The position numbers and the translations under genes are program-made. Below are positions 16,601 through 27,769 of a stretch of 64,000 bases of DNA, piece by piece. The DNA is from Trichoplax sp. H2 (lineage: Eukaryota; Placozoa; Uniplacotomia; Trichoplacea): the NCBI GenBank assembly GCA_003344405.1, contig NOWV01000131.1, forward strand, positions 148,990 through 212,989, written 5' to 3'. Under the pieces are notes generated by a model. It had not been told where the DNA came from, made no database searches, and worked only from the letters and a program-made list of their open reading frames with translations. Position 1 is the stretch's first letter, and every line of letters begins with the position of its first letter.

Positions 16601-18061
16601 GTAAAGTGTTGGTATTAACCTATGATTGAAATAGATATTGAACATGGGTTAATCCAATCTACAAGTCGAAATCTATTACAAATACCGAACTAATGTAAAT
16701 AGTATTCATGTTGATTTCAATGAGAAGCTGTTGGAAGAATTGTAACAGTAGTTTAAAACAATAATAAATCAAGGTTGTATTTCAATACTATATAGTGTAC
16801 TGTACTGTGTATGAAGTCCAATTATTTTTAAAAAGCGACCTATTATAAGTAGTATTTCCTTACGTCACTTTAGGATCATCTTTAAGCATATGAGCCCATT
16901 TCTGTAATAGTTCTTTCATCTTGTTGCCAACAGCAGCATTGGAATGCTATGAATTATATATAATTGATATCCGTGAATCATAGTTTAGCAATTTAATTGA
17001 TTGTGTAAGTATAAACAATATGATCATCAAATTATTTCAGGAGAAATTGGAAAGACTACTTGGGAAATGGTATACAGCAAATGAATTGTCATTGAGCATT
17101 GGATTTTTAGAAAGGTGTTCTATGCATTGTAGAAAAAGTAGGATATCATTTTACTTACTTTTTGTATGATATTTCGTATTTCCAATGACAATGGCCTAGT
17201 ACAAATTTCCAAATGGAATATTTGGCCACAGTTGTTCATACAAGCATCAAGAAGCTAAATAAGCGGAAGAGGATTACATTATGACTTGTCTAGGTACAGG
17301 ATTTTAATTTTAGGACATGGATTATCCTCCATGGCTATTACAAATGCAGTGATAATCAAGTTGATAGCGAATTAGTACTGTAAACTAGTGTACTCGCATA
17401 TTACATTTTCGATTGTGCATCTTGTCATGCAAACAATGTCAAGGTAATCTCTGTACGCGTATTTTATATCCATCAAGACTCTAGCACTGATGGTCACAAT
17501 TATTAAGCAAGCAATTGATCTGTTTCTTTTACCGTTAATGCTTGTATAGCAACGTGAGGAATTTTATGATTAACTCTTTTCATGATCGATTTAAGGCATT
17601 CTTTTGGTCTACCAATAAAAACAGGAACGATATCATTGGAAATATTGAACAAAGCTCATACTTGTTATCATCAGAGCAATTTGTACAACAACAATCATAA
17701 AAAAAAATCAATTTCTTCTACGTTAACAGCCAGTTATTGCTTTTCGTTGATATTGGTTAGCATTAGTCTTACCCATTTGCAGTACGGCCAACACGATCAC
17801 AAATTTCCATAATCAGAGACCAATCTTCAGAAGTATTGGTTTCATTGGTAACCTTATCTATAAGAAAAGAATATCCAAAGCACAATATTAACATGAACAG
17901 GCAAGATTGATTTTCTCTACAATCTACTGGTTACTATTGCAGAATTCCAATCCATTTCTTTTTATTAATACCACTCCATCGACAACTAAAATACACTTAT
18001 TCTCCTATCTTGACTAACCTACGTCGGCATCGAACGTATTATTGGAAGAAAATAGAGGCAT
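13636..18061 (-). CDS. STAM: Signal-transducing adaptor molecule STAM (ESCRT-0)
   Basis: ESCRT-0 subunit that, with HRS, captures ubiquitinated cargo on endosomes. There are 21 exons on the minus strand, starting 18019-18061, 17773-17857, 17533-17608, 17159-17254, 16864-16946, 16429-16619, 16211-16308, 16084-16143, 15863-15966, 15682-15767, 15504-15587, 15381-15421, 15179-15263, 15037-15091, 14892-14954, 14739-14806, 14436-14660, 14246-14317, 14079-14132, 13971-13985, 13636-13857. About 634 residues: VHS domain (~1-145), UIM (~183-202, [16 protein letters not shown]), SH3 (~246-300, [15 protein letters not shown]...DPNWWKG), GAT-like coiled core (exons 12-16) and a Pro/Gln-rich tail. Start MPLFSSN matches family MPLF. 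Exon 20 is 15 nt. Exon 17 carries an apparent +1 base inside its PQQ repeat (see findings). Confidence 0.93.
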
Positions 18062-20362
18062 TTTGGCATCAAAAATGGTGGCTGCTTTGTGAAATTTTAA
18101 CCAACTCGAATCGTTGACTTTGACTGACTGAAGTGGTACCGACAGGGGCGATTGATTACGTCGTTTTTGACGACGACGGTGTCTTGTACCAGGGACGCAA
18201 TGGCTAGGCTGGTGTAATAGCAATGGGAAGAGTCATGTTTGAGTGATGATGGTCGCACAGTCGATTCTAGAACACTACAGTACATGGTACAGTCACATGT
18301 GCAGTACTGTGCACTGTACACTGTACTGTACAGTACAGTATAGTACCATTAAACGCTTACAAGTACAGTACTGTACAGTATAGCCTGAGTCATGTTGGCA
18401 GGCCAAGACCAAGACTTTGTAAGCAAATGATGTCATCGTTATATTTATATTTATTTACTAGCCTACAGCTCGCTAAAATGCGAGCGATAGAATTCTTACA
18501 CCTAAAATAGTGCACAACCAAGTATATATTGTATCCAATTATAATGGTGTCAGAGGGTCAGACAGGTTCGATAATACAAACTTGATCGTATACTGTAAAA
18601 ATAGACAACCGATATTTTAACATAGATAGATAGGATATTTCAAAATTGTTTTCCACTCATCTAGTCATCATGGATGACATGGATTGTCTCGTTGACATTT
18701 TAAATGGCTGAAATTATGAACAGGCTGCAGTTGGTTGATAGCAAACCTAAGCATAAACATTCAATTTTCATTCTTATAATATCCTATCTTACTGTAAGTC
18801 ATAGACTACAATAACTTTACCTCAAGCTTAGTACAATATAGAGGACTGCAGCGCTGATTTGCATAACAGTTATTAATCAAGTGCTGCTAATAGCAATATG
18901 TAATCAATGAATACATGTATCATGCATCGTATTAGGCTTGTTTGCCACTGCAAAGTGTTTATACTGCAACGAGAAACGGCCAACTCAAATAGGAAATGAT
19001 TATTTCCTAACCTAACTCCTTACGCACGCTATGTTATGCCATAGACTTCCAATTTTGTCAACAATACTACTGAAAGAAAGTGCTCGATTTACAGCTAATG
19101 CAGTATGCTACAGTACAGCACAATGGAGAGTGTACTGTCAACAAGGAGGGACGCTTGTCGTCGCCTCACGGACACTACAGCGGACAGACACCACTCCAAT
19201 CTTACTGTACTGTTCTGTCTTGTATTGTCTGTCCATCAGTCCTACTACTACTGTATCACAGTCAACATGGATGGATACCATAGATACTATCGTACAGTAT
19301 GCACAAAAAAAAATTTCATTCCAGAATCTCTAAGCATCATTTTCAAGCAGCATTTCACGTCTTGGCAAATAAGGATAGAAATTGATACGTACAGTATAAT
19401 GTTATTGTATCAATGCACTAGTTACCCTTTTCCCGCTTTTATTATCGTTATTATACCTACACTGATGCACATTATAATAAATAAATGATATTTGAAGGTG
19501 AACAGTTTCATAGATTGTTTTTAATTTATTTATCTCCACTAGCTAACAAAGTTTATTACGCTTTGCTTTGGGCAACATGCCCTTATATACTGTATATGTT
19601 ACAGTGTACAGTAGTCTGTAGTACAATGCATAATTGTCAGTATCTATTTATAAACAAACTAATATACTGGATGTTTTTGATTTCTGGATTCTGTTACTTG
19701 AGTGTGTGACATGATATAGCTCTGCACATTGAACACCCGTATAGCAGTTATTAATGATGAATTGATTACAGTATCCTAAAGTAAAAAAAAACTGCAACAT
19801 ACAGTACACCATTGTATAGTATAGTACTTGTTCATACAGTACCAGTGACATGTACGCTTATTTAGTACAAGTAATATTGTGTTGAGCATCAAAGGGCTTT
19901 AATTAATGAATCGATCTGTTACTGTAAACTGTAGATTACTGCATAACTGCAGCGTGGATGGTCCATGACGTTGGATATCAAGTACCTACATTTAGTACAA
20001 AAACGACTTTTTTACCTCCAGTAAAATACTTTTATTGTAATAATAACAGCTTCAAGATGACAGTTAATATGACAAGGCCGCACGATGCAAGTACTCTCTA
20101 TACAGTACATGGTAGTTTTTCATCTTAAACTCATTCACCAAATTTTACTTGTGTATGACTAGCGATGAAAACAAAATATGTAATTGCGCCGACGAAAATT
20201 TTTGTACATATTTACGTACAAGCTTGAGAACAATGTTAATGTCATTGATGATAATCAAAATGTATGTAAAGATAATAAATCGATGATTAATTAGTGTAAT
20301 CGGTAAGTAATTACTCAGATAGGATTATTTTCAACCATCTAAAGGATATTACGTGATCAATT
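18062..20362. other. STAM 5' flank / ZNF706 3' flank
   Basis: About 2.3 kb without a recognisable exon. A (TACWG)n cluster lies at 18268-18385, 200-320 bp upstream of the STAM start, and smaller pentamer runs recur near 19580-19620 and 19800-19845. Plus-strand open frames around 19031-19709 translate partly from this repeat and show no family motif. Confidence 0.5.
18268..18385. repeat. (TACWG)n cluster, STAM 5' flank
   Basis: Overlapping ACTGTACACTGTAC and TACTGTACAGTACAG words just upstream of STAM exon 1, of the same composition as the clusters at 60, 5461, 22289 and 32340. Confidence 0.75.
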
Positions 20363-21372
20363 TTAAGCTTCCACGTTGATTAATTCTTCTGGAACAGCGT
20401 TCTTCGGATGTTTATTAACAAAGTGTTGTTTGTACGTCTTTGGGTCGGGCATTTGGCACTAAATAGAAGATTGAATACAGATTCGATAATGAATTAGTTT
20501 TAGCTACATCATTGTCGTTGATTACATTGTACACTTTACAGTATACTGTGCGTACTACTACTATCCGCTGCTATGTTGTACTGTACCTCATTGCTCTTGC
20601 ACTATTGCAATAAGATGGGTACATTAGAAGGCTAGACAGCAGTAGAAGTTAGATACAGTACTGAATTAATCACTCGGCGAATGAATATGCTATAGTAATG
20701 TGATAATAATATTATTCAGTTTGGTAAGTATTACTTACATAGAACTGTAAATTATAAAAATAACCGATATCATCCTCTAATTTCATTAACTGTTCAGGAT
20801 AACTTTACTTATCTTTGGTAAATCTACATAACTCCATATACGCACATATAGTGTCAAATCAAAAAGTACCAACTGTAAATCATGATCATTAGAAACTGAA
20901 TAATGGTGGAATTGAAAGCAAACTACTTGTACTGTAGATTAGTAAGAGATTGTAACAGTATACTGTAGTGTAATCCTTAACATCAACAACTGCAGAAAGT
21001 TCCGTTTACTGCTGCCAATATAGTACAATTAGTACTACAATATAGTCAATAGCACATGATAGTGTATCAGAAAGCATTTACTAATCTATATCCCATCAAA
21101 AGAGATGTGATTAAATTGATGAGATGTACAATTATACAGTACATGCAATGGTAAATAAACTCTTGTTGTCAACTACTACTGCAGTGGGATAGCAACCTAC
21201 TCGTATTGAATATTCTATGCAATACAGTGTGCCATACCTTACAAACAGTGCACGTATGAACTAGGGCCTTTTTAGCGGCTGTCTTCTGATCATGTCCATG
21301 TGCTTTGGCTATTTTGGCTTTCTTTTCTGCATTTTTTTTCTGTGATTGAATCTTTTGATGTCCACGAGCCAT
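20363..21372 (-). CDS. ZNF706: Zinc finger protein 706 (4F5/SERF-like N-terminus)
   Basis: Small conserved zinc-finger protein; the human orthologue acts as a nuclear repressor and translation-associated factor. Two exons, 21238-21372 and 20363-20458, give 76 residues, exactly the human length. The N-terminal half is the lysine-rich, SERF-like MARGHQKIQSQKKNAEKKAK region. The C-terminal half is a C2H2 finger: C41, C44, H57 and H62 in CTVC...KQHFVNKH (CX2CX12HX4H). The protein ends LINVEA. The ~780-bp intron contains only AT-rich sequence with scattered TACTGTA words. Head-to-head with RPS8. Confidence 0.95.
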
Positions 21373-21600
21373 CGCTTTTATGACAACGTAACCGATAAAA
21401 CAGTGTAGCCAAAATTGGGTGAGCAAATACCAACCTTATAACTTGTCCAAGTGGTTGAACTCAAGACTTTCTGCTTTCGATAGATACTCGGTACGGTCGA
21501 ACTTTTATTACCTTAGCAATAACAGAGTAAAAACGGTAGCGCTATCGAAGTCATAGTGTATTATGTCAGGTCTACGTACAGTACACCAGGCTCATTGTAA

Positions 21601-21735
21601 GTCAACCCGAAACCCGATTCGAGGGCGGGATTCGGGTTTAAAAATTGCTATTGTAATACAGCGTTTGCATAGCGATTGCACCATTTCGGGTTAGAAAATC
21701 AACAATTTGATCGGGTTTTGATCGGTTTCGGATTT
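21601..21735 (+). repeat. Dispersed element copy A (GGGTTTCGGG-rich)
   Basis: A more GC-rich island with repeated CCCGAAACCCG/CGGGTTT words and the core GCATAGCGATTGCA. A diverged reverse-complement copy lies at 54771-54884; the two share the ends, the core and the spacing. It carries no open frame of note, so it looks like a small non-autonomous element. It sits about 230 bp upstream of the ZNF706 start. Confidence 0.7.
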
Positions 21736-22134
21736 CGTTTTCACTCCACTTGGTTACAGTATAAAGTGCGCTTTGTCTTTACAGTACTGTACACTGTACA
21801 CTGTACCGTCAGGGACTGTCCGGGACGGCCGGGCCGAGTGAGTTGTCATTTTTTTCTGAAATCTAGGACACTACTCTATGGTTCATACCAGTGTACGACG
21901 TACTGTATCAGTCCTTCTATCATCATACAGTTAACTAGCGAAAATGATGTCGTTAACAAAGCCCTCGTTTTTAGTGTCAGCCTACTACCGATTCTTTACC
22001 AAGTATGACATCCTTTTTGCAAGACTGCCAAACCGGACTCAGTGTAGTAGTACGATGCAATACTAGTACAGTATAGTAGGCTTTGATCATAATTATAAAT
22101 CAGTTATATATACATGTATATACTGTACATTATT

Positions 22135-24938
22135 ATGGGTATCCAAGGTCTCGTCCTTTTATATAAATTTCACCATCAAACGGTCGAAAAAATGATCTAC
22201 TTCCTGACTTCGTAAAAGATTCTATGACACTTTACTGTACATCATGGAGGTAAATAATAAATAAAAAAAAAACCCTAACCCTTTTACCTCAGTACTGTAC
22301 TGTACTGTACAGTACGATAGTTACAGTACTGTACAGTATGTTACGGACTGTGAGTGTGACTGAGTAGCATACTGTACTATACTGACTTAACGAGAAGTCC
22401 GCACGTCCGCACATCTGTCGTAATAATGAAGCATAGAGCGCATGACAGTATTGCTCATGCTCACTGACAAAGCTGGAGCGAAAGGCTTGATCGTTCTTTC
22501 TTGTCGCTACCTGTGGTCCAGCAAGATGGGTATGTAGCCGACTCCTCTCCATGCTTTTATATTGCTCTAATATCACATCCATCGGTTACTTTTTCAGACA
22601 TTTACATAACTTTTATGCTCGCTGTAGTCACTTTGAATCATCTTTTCTACTTAGTTTAATTTTTCCAACAGTCTTTTTGTAAATTTTTTCCGTTTTATTG
22701 ATTAGCATTTGGTAAGAGTGTGCTCTTCGTTGCTATACTACCATTTCACTGAAACTATCCTGTACAATTATATGAATCACCCAGGACATGCTTTTTTGTA
22801 CAATTTGCTATGGCTATGAACAACATGCTCATAGTAATAATCGCGGAAGAGGGATTAGAGATACGTTCAGTTGACTACTCATGATCGTTTTTAGCAAGTA
22901 GCTCATTCTCCATCACATTACAGTAAAGTGGCCTTATTCCCGTAATGATTCGTATAGAGTACAGGATTAGTTGGCGATACGACTAGTCGAGATTGGATTA
23001 GCTCGCTAATTCGTAGTATATGGAGACTTGGATGTCTATCTCTCTTGCGGTCGAACTTTGCCACTACAGTACTGCATAATTGACAGTAGTTGCAGTTTCT
23101 TTAAACAGGATGCACGTTGATCATATATTTTGATGATAGTAAATGATGGTGTCCGATATGATGGATAAGTTTGACCTTGTGCATGTCTTAGTAATATTGA
23201 GTAAAGAGCAAATCTATTTCTGCAGACTTGAGTGTTTTAGCAATCCGTTACACGCTAATTTAATGTCATATTCAAATACTGATGACGATAGGGTTATTAA
23301 TTTTTATTGTATGATTAACGCAGGTATTTCTCGTGACTCTTGGCATAAAAGGCGAAGTACCAGTGGGCGAAAAGCCCCTCTTCGTAAGAAGAGAAAGTTC
23401 GAATTGGGCCGACAGCCTGCTATGACGAAGGTTTGTCGATCTGTTATTTAATTATCAACTCTTGATAAAAGCAAATAATAATCGATAGAACTACTCTGGT
23501 ATTAAATTATCCTTCGTAGTATTGGGTATAAAATTTCTACTATATGCTTAACCGTAACTCCCTACGATTTACGACGCTAGTTGGCTAGAGTATTTTTTAG
23601 CATGCCTTGACTATGCTATTTTTTAGCTTCCTGCGGTTGCAGTGTAAAAATATCATGCATATTGGCCTTATTAGCAGAAGCAATCGACGCAGTACTAATT
23701 CTGAAATGATAAAATACTGGTATTTTACCTTACAATTTAAATAGTTGAAAATAATAAATGCTACTTAATTTTTACGTGAAGTGAAGTGTTACACCAAATT
23801 GTTAGAATCAAGGGTAGGGAATACTGTAGAAAGTAATTTGATTGAGGTATCTATCTCTCGCAAGGCGTAATTTTTAGAGTATTTTCATGCTTCACGGATC
23901 ACTTGTCGTTATTATAAGTTTCAGTCTTGATTGTGCTTTTTTTTTACAAAGCTATTTCGTCCTTTTTAATTGTCATACTACTTTTATTCTTATTAGATGG
24001 GAGCTAAGCGTATTCATACCGTACGAACTCGCGGTGGAAATTACAAATACCGCGCTCTACGTTTAGAAACTGGAAATTATTCATGGGCTTCGGAAGGTAA
24101 GTACTTACTAAAAGGACAGTCTTATTTAAATTCCTTGTCTTTTACTGAGCATAGAAAGACCAGTATATCTGACAAGATTGAAATTGTTAATGTAGCCATC
24201 AGCCGCAAAAGCCGTATATTAGATGTTGTCTACAATGCTAGCAACAACGAACTTGTTCGTACAAAGACTTTGGTTAAGAATTGCATTGTTCAAATCGACG
24301 CTACTCCTTTTAAGCAATGGTATTTATTAATGCTTACTTACGTACTATGTCATATATTTTATCCTAGATAATAAGTAGGCTGTCAATAGAGTGAATTTTA
24401 ACTCGTCTAAGATAATAATGATGCGCCCTACAAGATAATTTCAAGTACTAACTACCTTTATTCGACTTAACAGGTATGAGAGCCACTACAATATCCCTAT
24501 CGTACGTAAAAAGTCGAAACAACAGCAGGTATTACTACGATGCTACTTCAATTTGTATACGCGTACATGTAACATTTAAGAACCCGCCATTCATATGCCT
24601 ATGTAGACTACGGAAGAAACTGAAGAGATAAGACGATCTAAGAGGGTAGAAAAGAAATTGGAAGCCAGAAAACGTTTTGCCAAGATCGCCTCTGCCTTAG
24701 AAGAACAATTCGGTACAGGACGTATTTATGGTAAGACATGTAGTACGATCAAATTATGAAATAATGTACACAAGTTAATACTGCCATTACTTGATAACAT
24801 AACATTAATCCAATACAACCTATTGTAGCTTGTGTTGCGTCCAGACCTGGCCAGTGCGGTCGTTGCGATGGTTATATACTGGAAGGAAAAGAATTGGAAT
24901 TCTATTTAAAGAAAATCAGATCGAAGAAAACAAAGTAA
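22135..24938 (+). CDS. RPS8: 40S ribosomal protein S8 (eS8)
   Basis: Component of the 40S ribosomal subunit. Six securely supported exons: 23324-23430, 23997-24096, 24196-24319, 24474-24528, 24607-24730, 24829-24938, all in phase. The first begins at GT-ATT-TCT ([16 protein letters not shown]), so the conserved MGISRD start needs a 4-nt coding exon ATGG. The only ATGG followed by GT that I found within ~1.2 kb upstream is 22135-22138, so the start is tentative. With it the protein has 207 residues (human 208). Signatures: [49 protein letters not shown] and [27 protein letters not shown]. The alternative is an unspliced ATG at 23311 giving MINAGISRD, which would be atypical. Confidence 0.9.
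22289..22400. repeat. (TACWG)n cluster between ZNF706 and RPS8
   Basis: Run of TACTGTACTGTACTGTACAG-type pentamers in the shared 5' region of ZNF706 and RPS8. A short CCCTAACCC telomere-like word lies immediately before it (about 22272-22280). The antisense open frame running out of it (22289-22582) is not supported by any family motif. Confidence 0.7.
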
Positions 24939-25836
24939 AATGTAGAACGTTTCTGTTCTTTCATTCTGGTAGATCTTTGTGTATATTTTACAAGTGGAAT
25001 GTTGGAAATAAAATACTATTGACATAAAGCTGTTATGTTTGATTTCGATCTCCTACATTTGACGATGTGAGAAATCAACCCTGTGATAATTCGCTTTGCT
25101 AAGAAATCGCCTATGCAGCTTAGTTCTGCCTCAAGCTTTAGATTTTGCTGGAGCAATGTTATAATACAGAAGCTAGATAAAGTTCCAATTTATTGAGGCT
25201 GTACTAATCCTATTAGAATGGTTTTACGCATTCTAAATTGTACAATCGAAATTACTGGTGCATGACACAAGAAGCAATTAAATTATGCGCTCTACATTCA
25301 TAACAGGATAATTAATATACTTCTTAGCTATTATATGAAGTTTAAGATTGCAAGTGCAATCTTTCAGTGTCGTAATCACAAACCTTACTATTAATTGATC
25401 ATTTAATCTCGAACTATGGCAATCAAGCATCTACTGCACTATGTGCACAGGTTTCATGAGTAACTGCCTTTTCGCTATGACTTTATAGCGAGCCATAATC
25501 GATTGCGTGTATTAGCAGTAATCATTTTGCATGGATAATACCAATGTTTACAAGAAATCGTCCTTATTTAGCGACACAAATCGCACAGAATAAGTATAAA
25601 ATTGAATTTGCAGAGCAATAAGTTCGAGATATGCTAACGTGTTTCACTAACAATTTCCAATTACTGTAGCAATGTATTAACTGACGATCATCTACCTTAT
25701 TTTGAATATTATCTATTGGTACGAGCATTTTAGCAGCCTGAAACTGAATTATTTCACTTCGGTAATCGTATTCATGAAAGCATAATTGCCAATTCAGAAA
25801 TATTAACGTACATGAAAGAGCCTTTCAAACTCTGAA
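24939..25836. other. Convergent intergenic region
   Basis: About 0.9 kb between the RPS8 stop and the stop of the minus-strand membrane protein gene. An AATAAA word lies about 70 bp past the RPS8 stop (near 25009). No exon recognised. Confidence 0.5.
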
Positions 25837-27111
25837 TTAATTGCTAGATTCAGAAATGTTACAAGTAACTACTTTATGCCTGCCATATTTTCGCCAGTTA
25901 AAAGCATACCGCACAATTGTAAAAATTCCGAAGTAAAGAGAGCGAATATGATTAACTGTTAAAGATCGGATAAGAGCTAACTGCTCTTTAACTGTCAACA
26001 CTGGAATAGATGTTGAATTTATATTATTTCGAATGTTGGCTATAATGTCGAATAGCAGACCAAGTAATTTTTTTACACGCAACGCTTCTAAAACAAATAC
26101 AATACCGCGAAAGGAATGGATACCCAAATTCAGTAAATATTTTAGTAATCGCCACAAATTACTTAAAGCGTCGGTTGTCTCTTCATCAATTAGAATCGTA
26201 AACAATAACTGCTCAATAAAGTCGTAAATTGAGATCCATGGAAAGGCAGAAGTAAACAATATACACACCGGTTTAAAGCATTTAAGCCAATAGTGGGTAA
26301 ATCTCAACAGAGTCTGGTCCACGAAGGAAATGAAATAATCAAAGTAATGGCCCATAGCAATAACTAAAGGTTGTAATGAAACTTTAATAAAAGAGACATT
26401 CTTATATAATTGCCATGTCGCCCAAACTACCGAGAAAAGTGTATAGAGTACTACAATAAACTGTAGAAATTGACGAAATCTTTTACTGTAGAGAGCAATA
26501 GGGATATAGATGATCCAGTGAGGTAAACCTTGTTGAACTATTCCAAGATTAACAACTCTCTTTTCTTGGATGAAGTCAATTTGCGTATTTTGACTATTAA
26601 AAATCAGATCACTGGAATAACGATCACTTTGGGCATCAACATCTTTATCTTTGAATAACTTCTGTTTGGATTGTTGATGTTTCTCAGCTCGATAAATATT
26701 TTTACCAGGTAGTGAGTGATCGCTTATACTGTTAACGTCTTCAAAGATATTAGAAAAGCGATGCATACTGTGCAGAGACTCATCATTATTACAACGGCAG
26801 ATTTGATGGTACTTTTCTTCCCGGAAGCGAATGAACTGACTTAAAGAATCTCGCAACGTACCACAGTATTGAACATCTAACCTAGCAATAATAACGTCGG
26901 TCGATAAATAATTCCGGCGAGAGCTACATTGGCCTGCGATAATAGAATTAAAAATAAATGGAGTCGATTTATGAAACTCGGCGATTAATATCAAGTCTAA
27001 CGAATCCAACATTTTTTCCTTGAAATTGGAATCCAATTTCAAGTCGATAGCTGATAGGCAATCAAAGCCATAATAACCACTACAAAATTGGCGTTTCTTT
27101 CCATCGACCAT
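25837..27111 (-). CDS. Unrecognised multipass membrane protein
   Basis: A 424-residue open frame from ATG at 27111, far longer than chance here and not antisense to another gene. The N-terminal half (~1-195) looks soluble, with a Cys-containing segment (QYCGTLRDSL, QICRCNND) and a polar linker. The C-terminal half has several hydrophobic stretches: IIYIPIALY, FLQFIVVLYTLFSVVWATW, VCILFTSAFPWISIYDFIEQLLFTI and GIVFVLEALRVKKLLGLLF. The open frame extends five codons further to a non-ATG codon, and a CTAG acceptor-like site sits just before that, so an upstream exon is possible. I do not recognise the family and assign no function. Neighbours are RPS8 (convergent) and SF1 (same strand). Confidence 0.7.
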   Translation of the reverse strand: MVDGKKRQFCSGYYGFDCLSAIDLKLDSNFKEKMLDSLDLILIAEFHKSTPFIFNSIIAGQCSSRRNYLSTDVIIARLDVQYCGTLRDSLSQFIRFREEKYHQICRCNNDESLHSMHRFSNIFEDVNSISDHSLPGKNIYRAEKHQQSKQKLFKDKDVDAQSDRYSSDLIFNSQNTQIDFIQEKRVVNLGIVQQGLPHWIIYIPIALYSKRFRQFLQFIVVLYTLFSVVWATWQLYKNVSFIKVSLQPLVIAMGHYFDYFISFVDQTLLRFTHYWLKCFKPVCILFTSAFPWISIYDFIEQLLFTILIDEETTDALSNLWRLLKYLLNLGIHSFRGIVFVLEALRVKKLLGLLFDIIANIRNNINSTSIPVLTVKEQLALIRSLTVNHIRSLYFGIFTIVRYAFNWRKYGRHKVVTCNISESSN

Positions 27112-27769
27112 TCGGACTAATAGCACTAGTGGTCAAACGATTATTACGTAGCAAGCTGGAGTTGATTAGCAAACCATTACCTACTGTATATTGTAGTGGA
27201 TTAATAATCGCTAGTCGTATCGACTGCAAGACCAGAACAAGTTTTGCAGGCCGTAGAAATAGGCAAGGAATTAGCTATAGTAACAGATAGGAGAGCGTTG
27301 GCTTGAAACGACACTTACTAATAATTTGCTACTGAATCCAGTACTAGTGTTATACGGAAATACTTATATATCTTCAAAGTAGGGTAGTAGGTGTGCAGAT
27401 AATTAAGAATCATTATTACGATTAGGTTGAGGCATTTATCCACCATTATGCTCATCACAAGAATTTATGTTTTATTTGTCTAATAAAAGAGAGTAGATCG
27501 GTATAACATCGACATATTACGATTCAAGAATGCAAAATCATTGCTATCAATATACGACATAATCATCAAGTGAAAGTGTTAGAATTCAAAAGAATATTAA
27601 ACAGCTTTGAAAATGGAAGGAAACCGTAATGATAACCCTAACTTTTTATTTACATATTATTTTCACTAAAAATTGTAGTACTGTACCAGTTTACAAATAG
27701 CTGGACTTTTATCCTAGATTTGCTATAGTAAGTATGTAATCTAAGGCGATAATATACTATCAAACAAGA
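27112..27769. other. Intergenic region downstream of SF1
   Basis: SF1 3' flank and 5' flank of the membrane protein gene. An acceptor-like CTAG at about 27127 (minus strand) could mark a spliced upstream exon of that gene. Nothing else recognised. Confidence 0.4.

Noticed and set aside
22289-22582. Minus-strand open frame starting [20 protein letters not shown]
   Set aside because: The first ~70 residues look less repetitive than the rest, but it runs into pentamer repeat, has no clear donor in a sensible frame, and matches no family I know. Could be a first exon; not supported.
23143-23323. Upstream in-frame extension of RPS8
   Set aside because: The frame is open for about 60 codons but sequence is unlike any eS8 N-terminus, and an acceptor lies exactly where MGISRD should begin.
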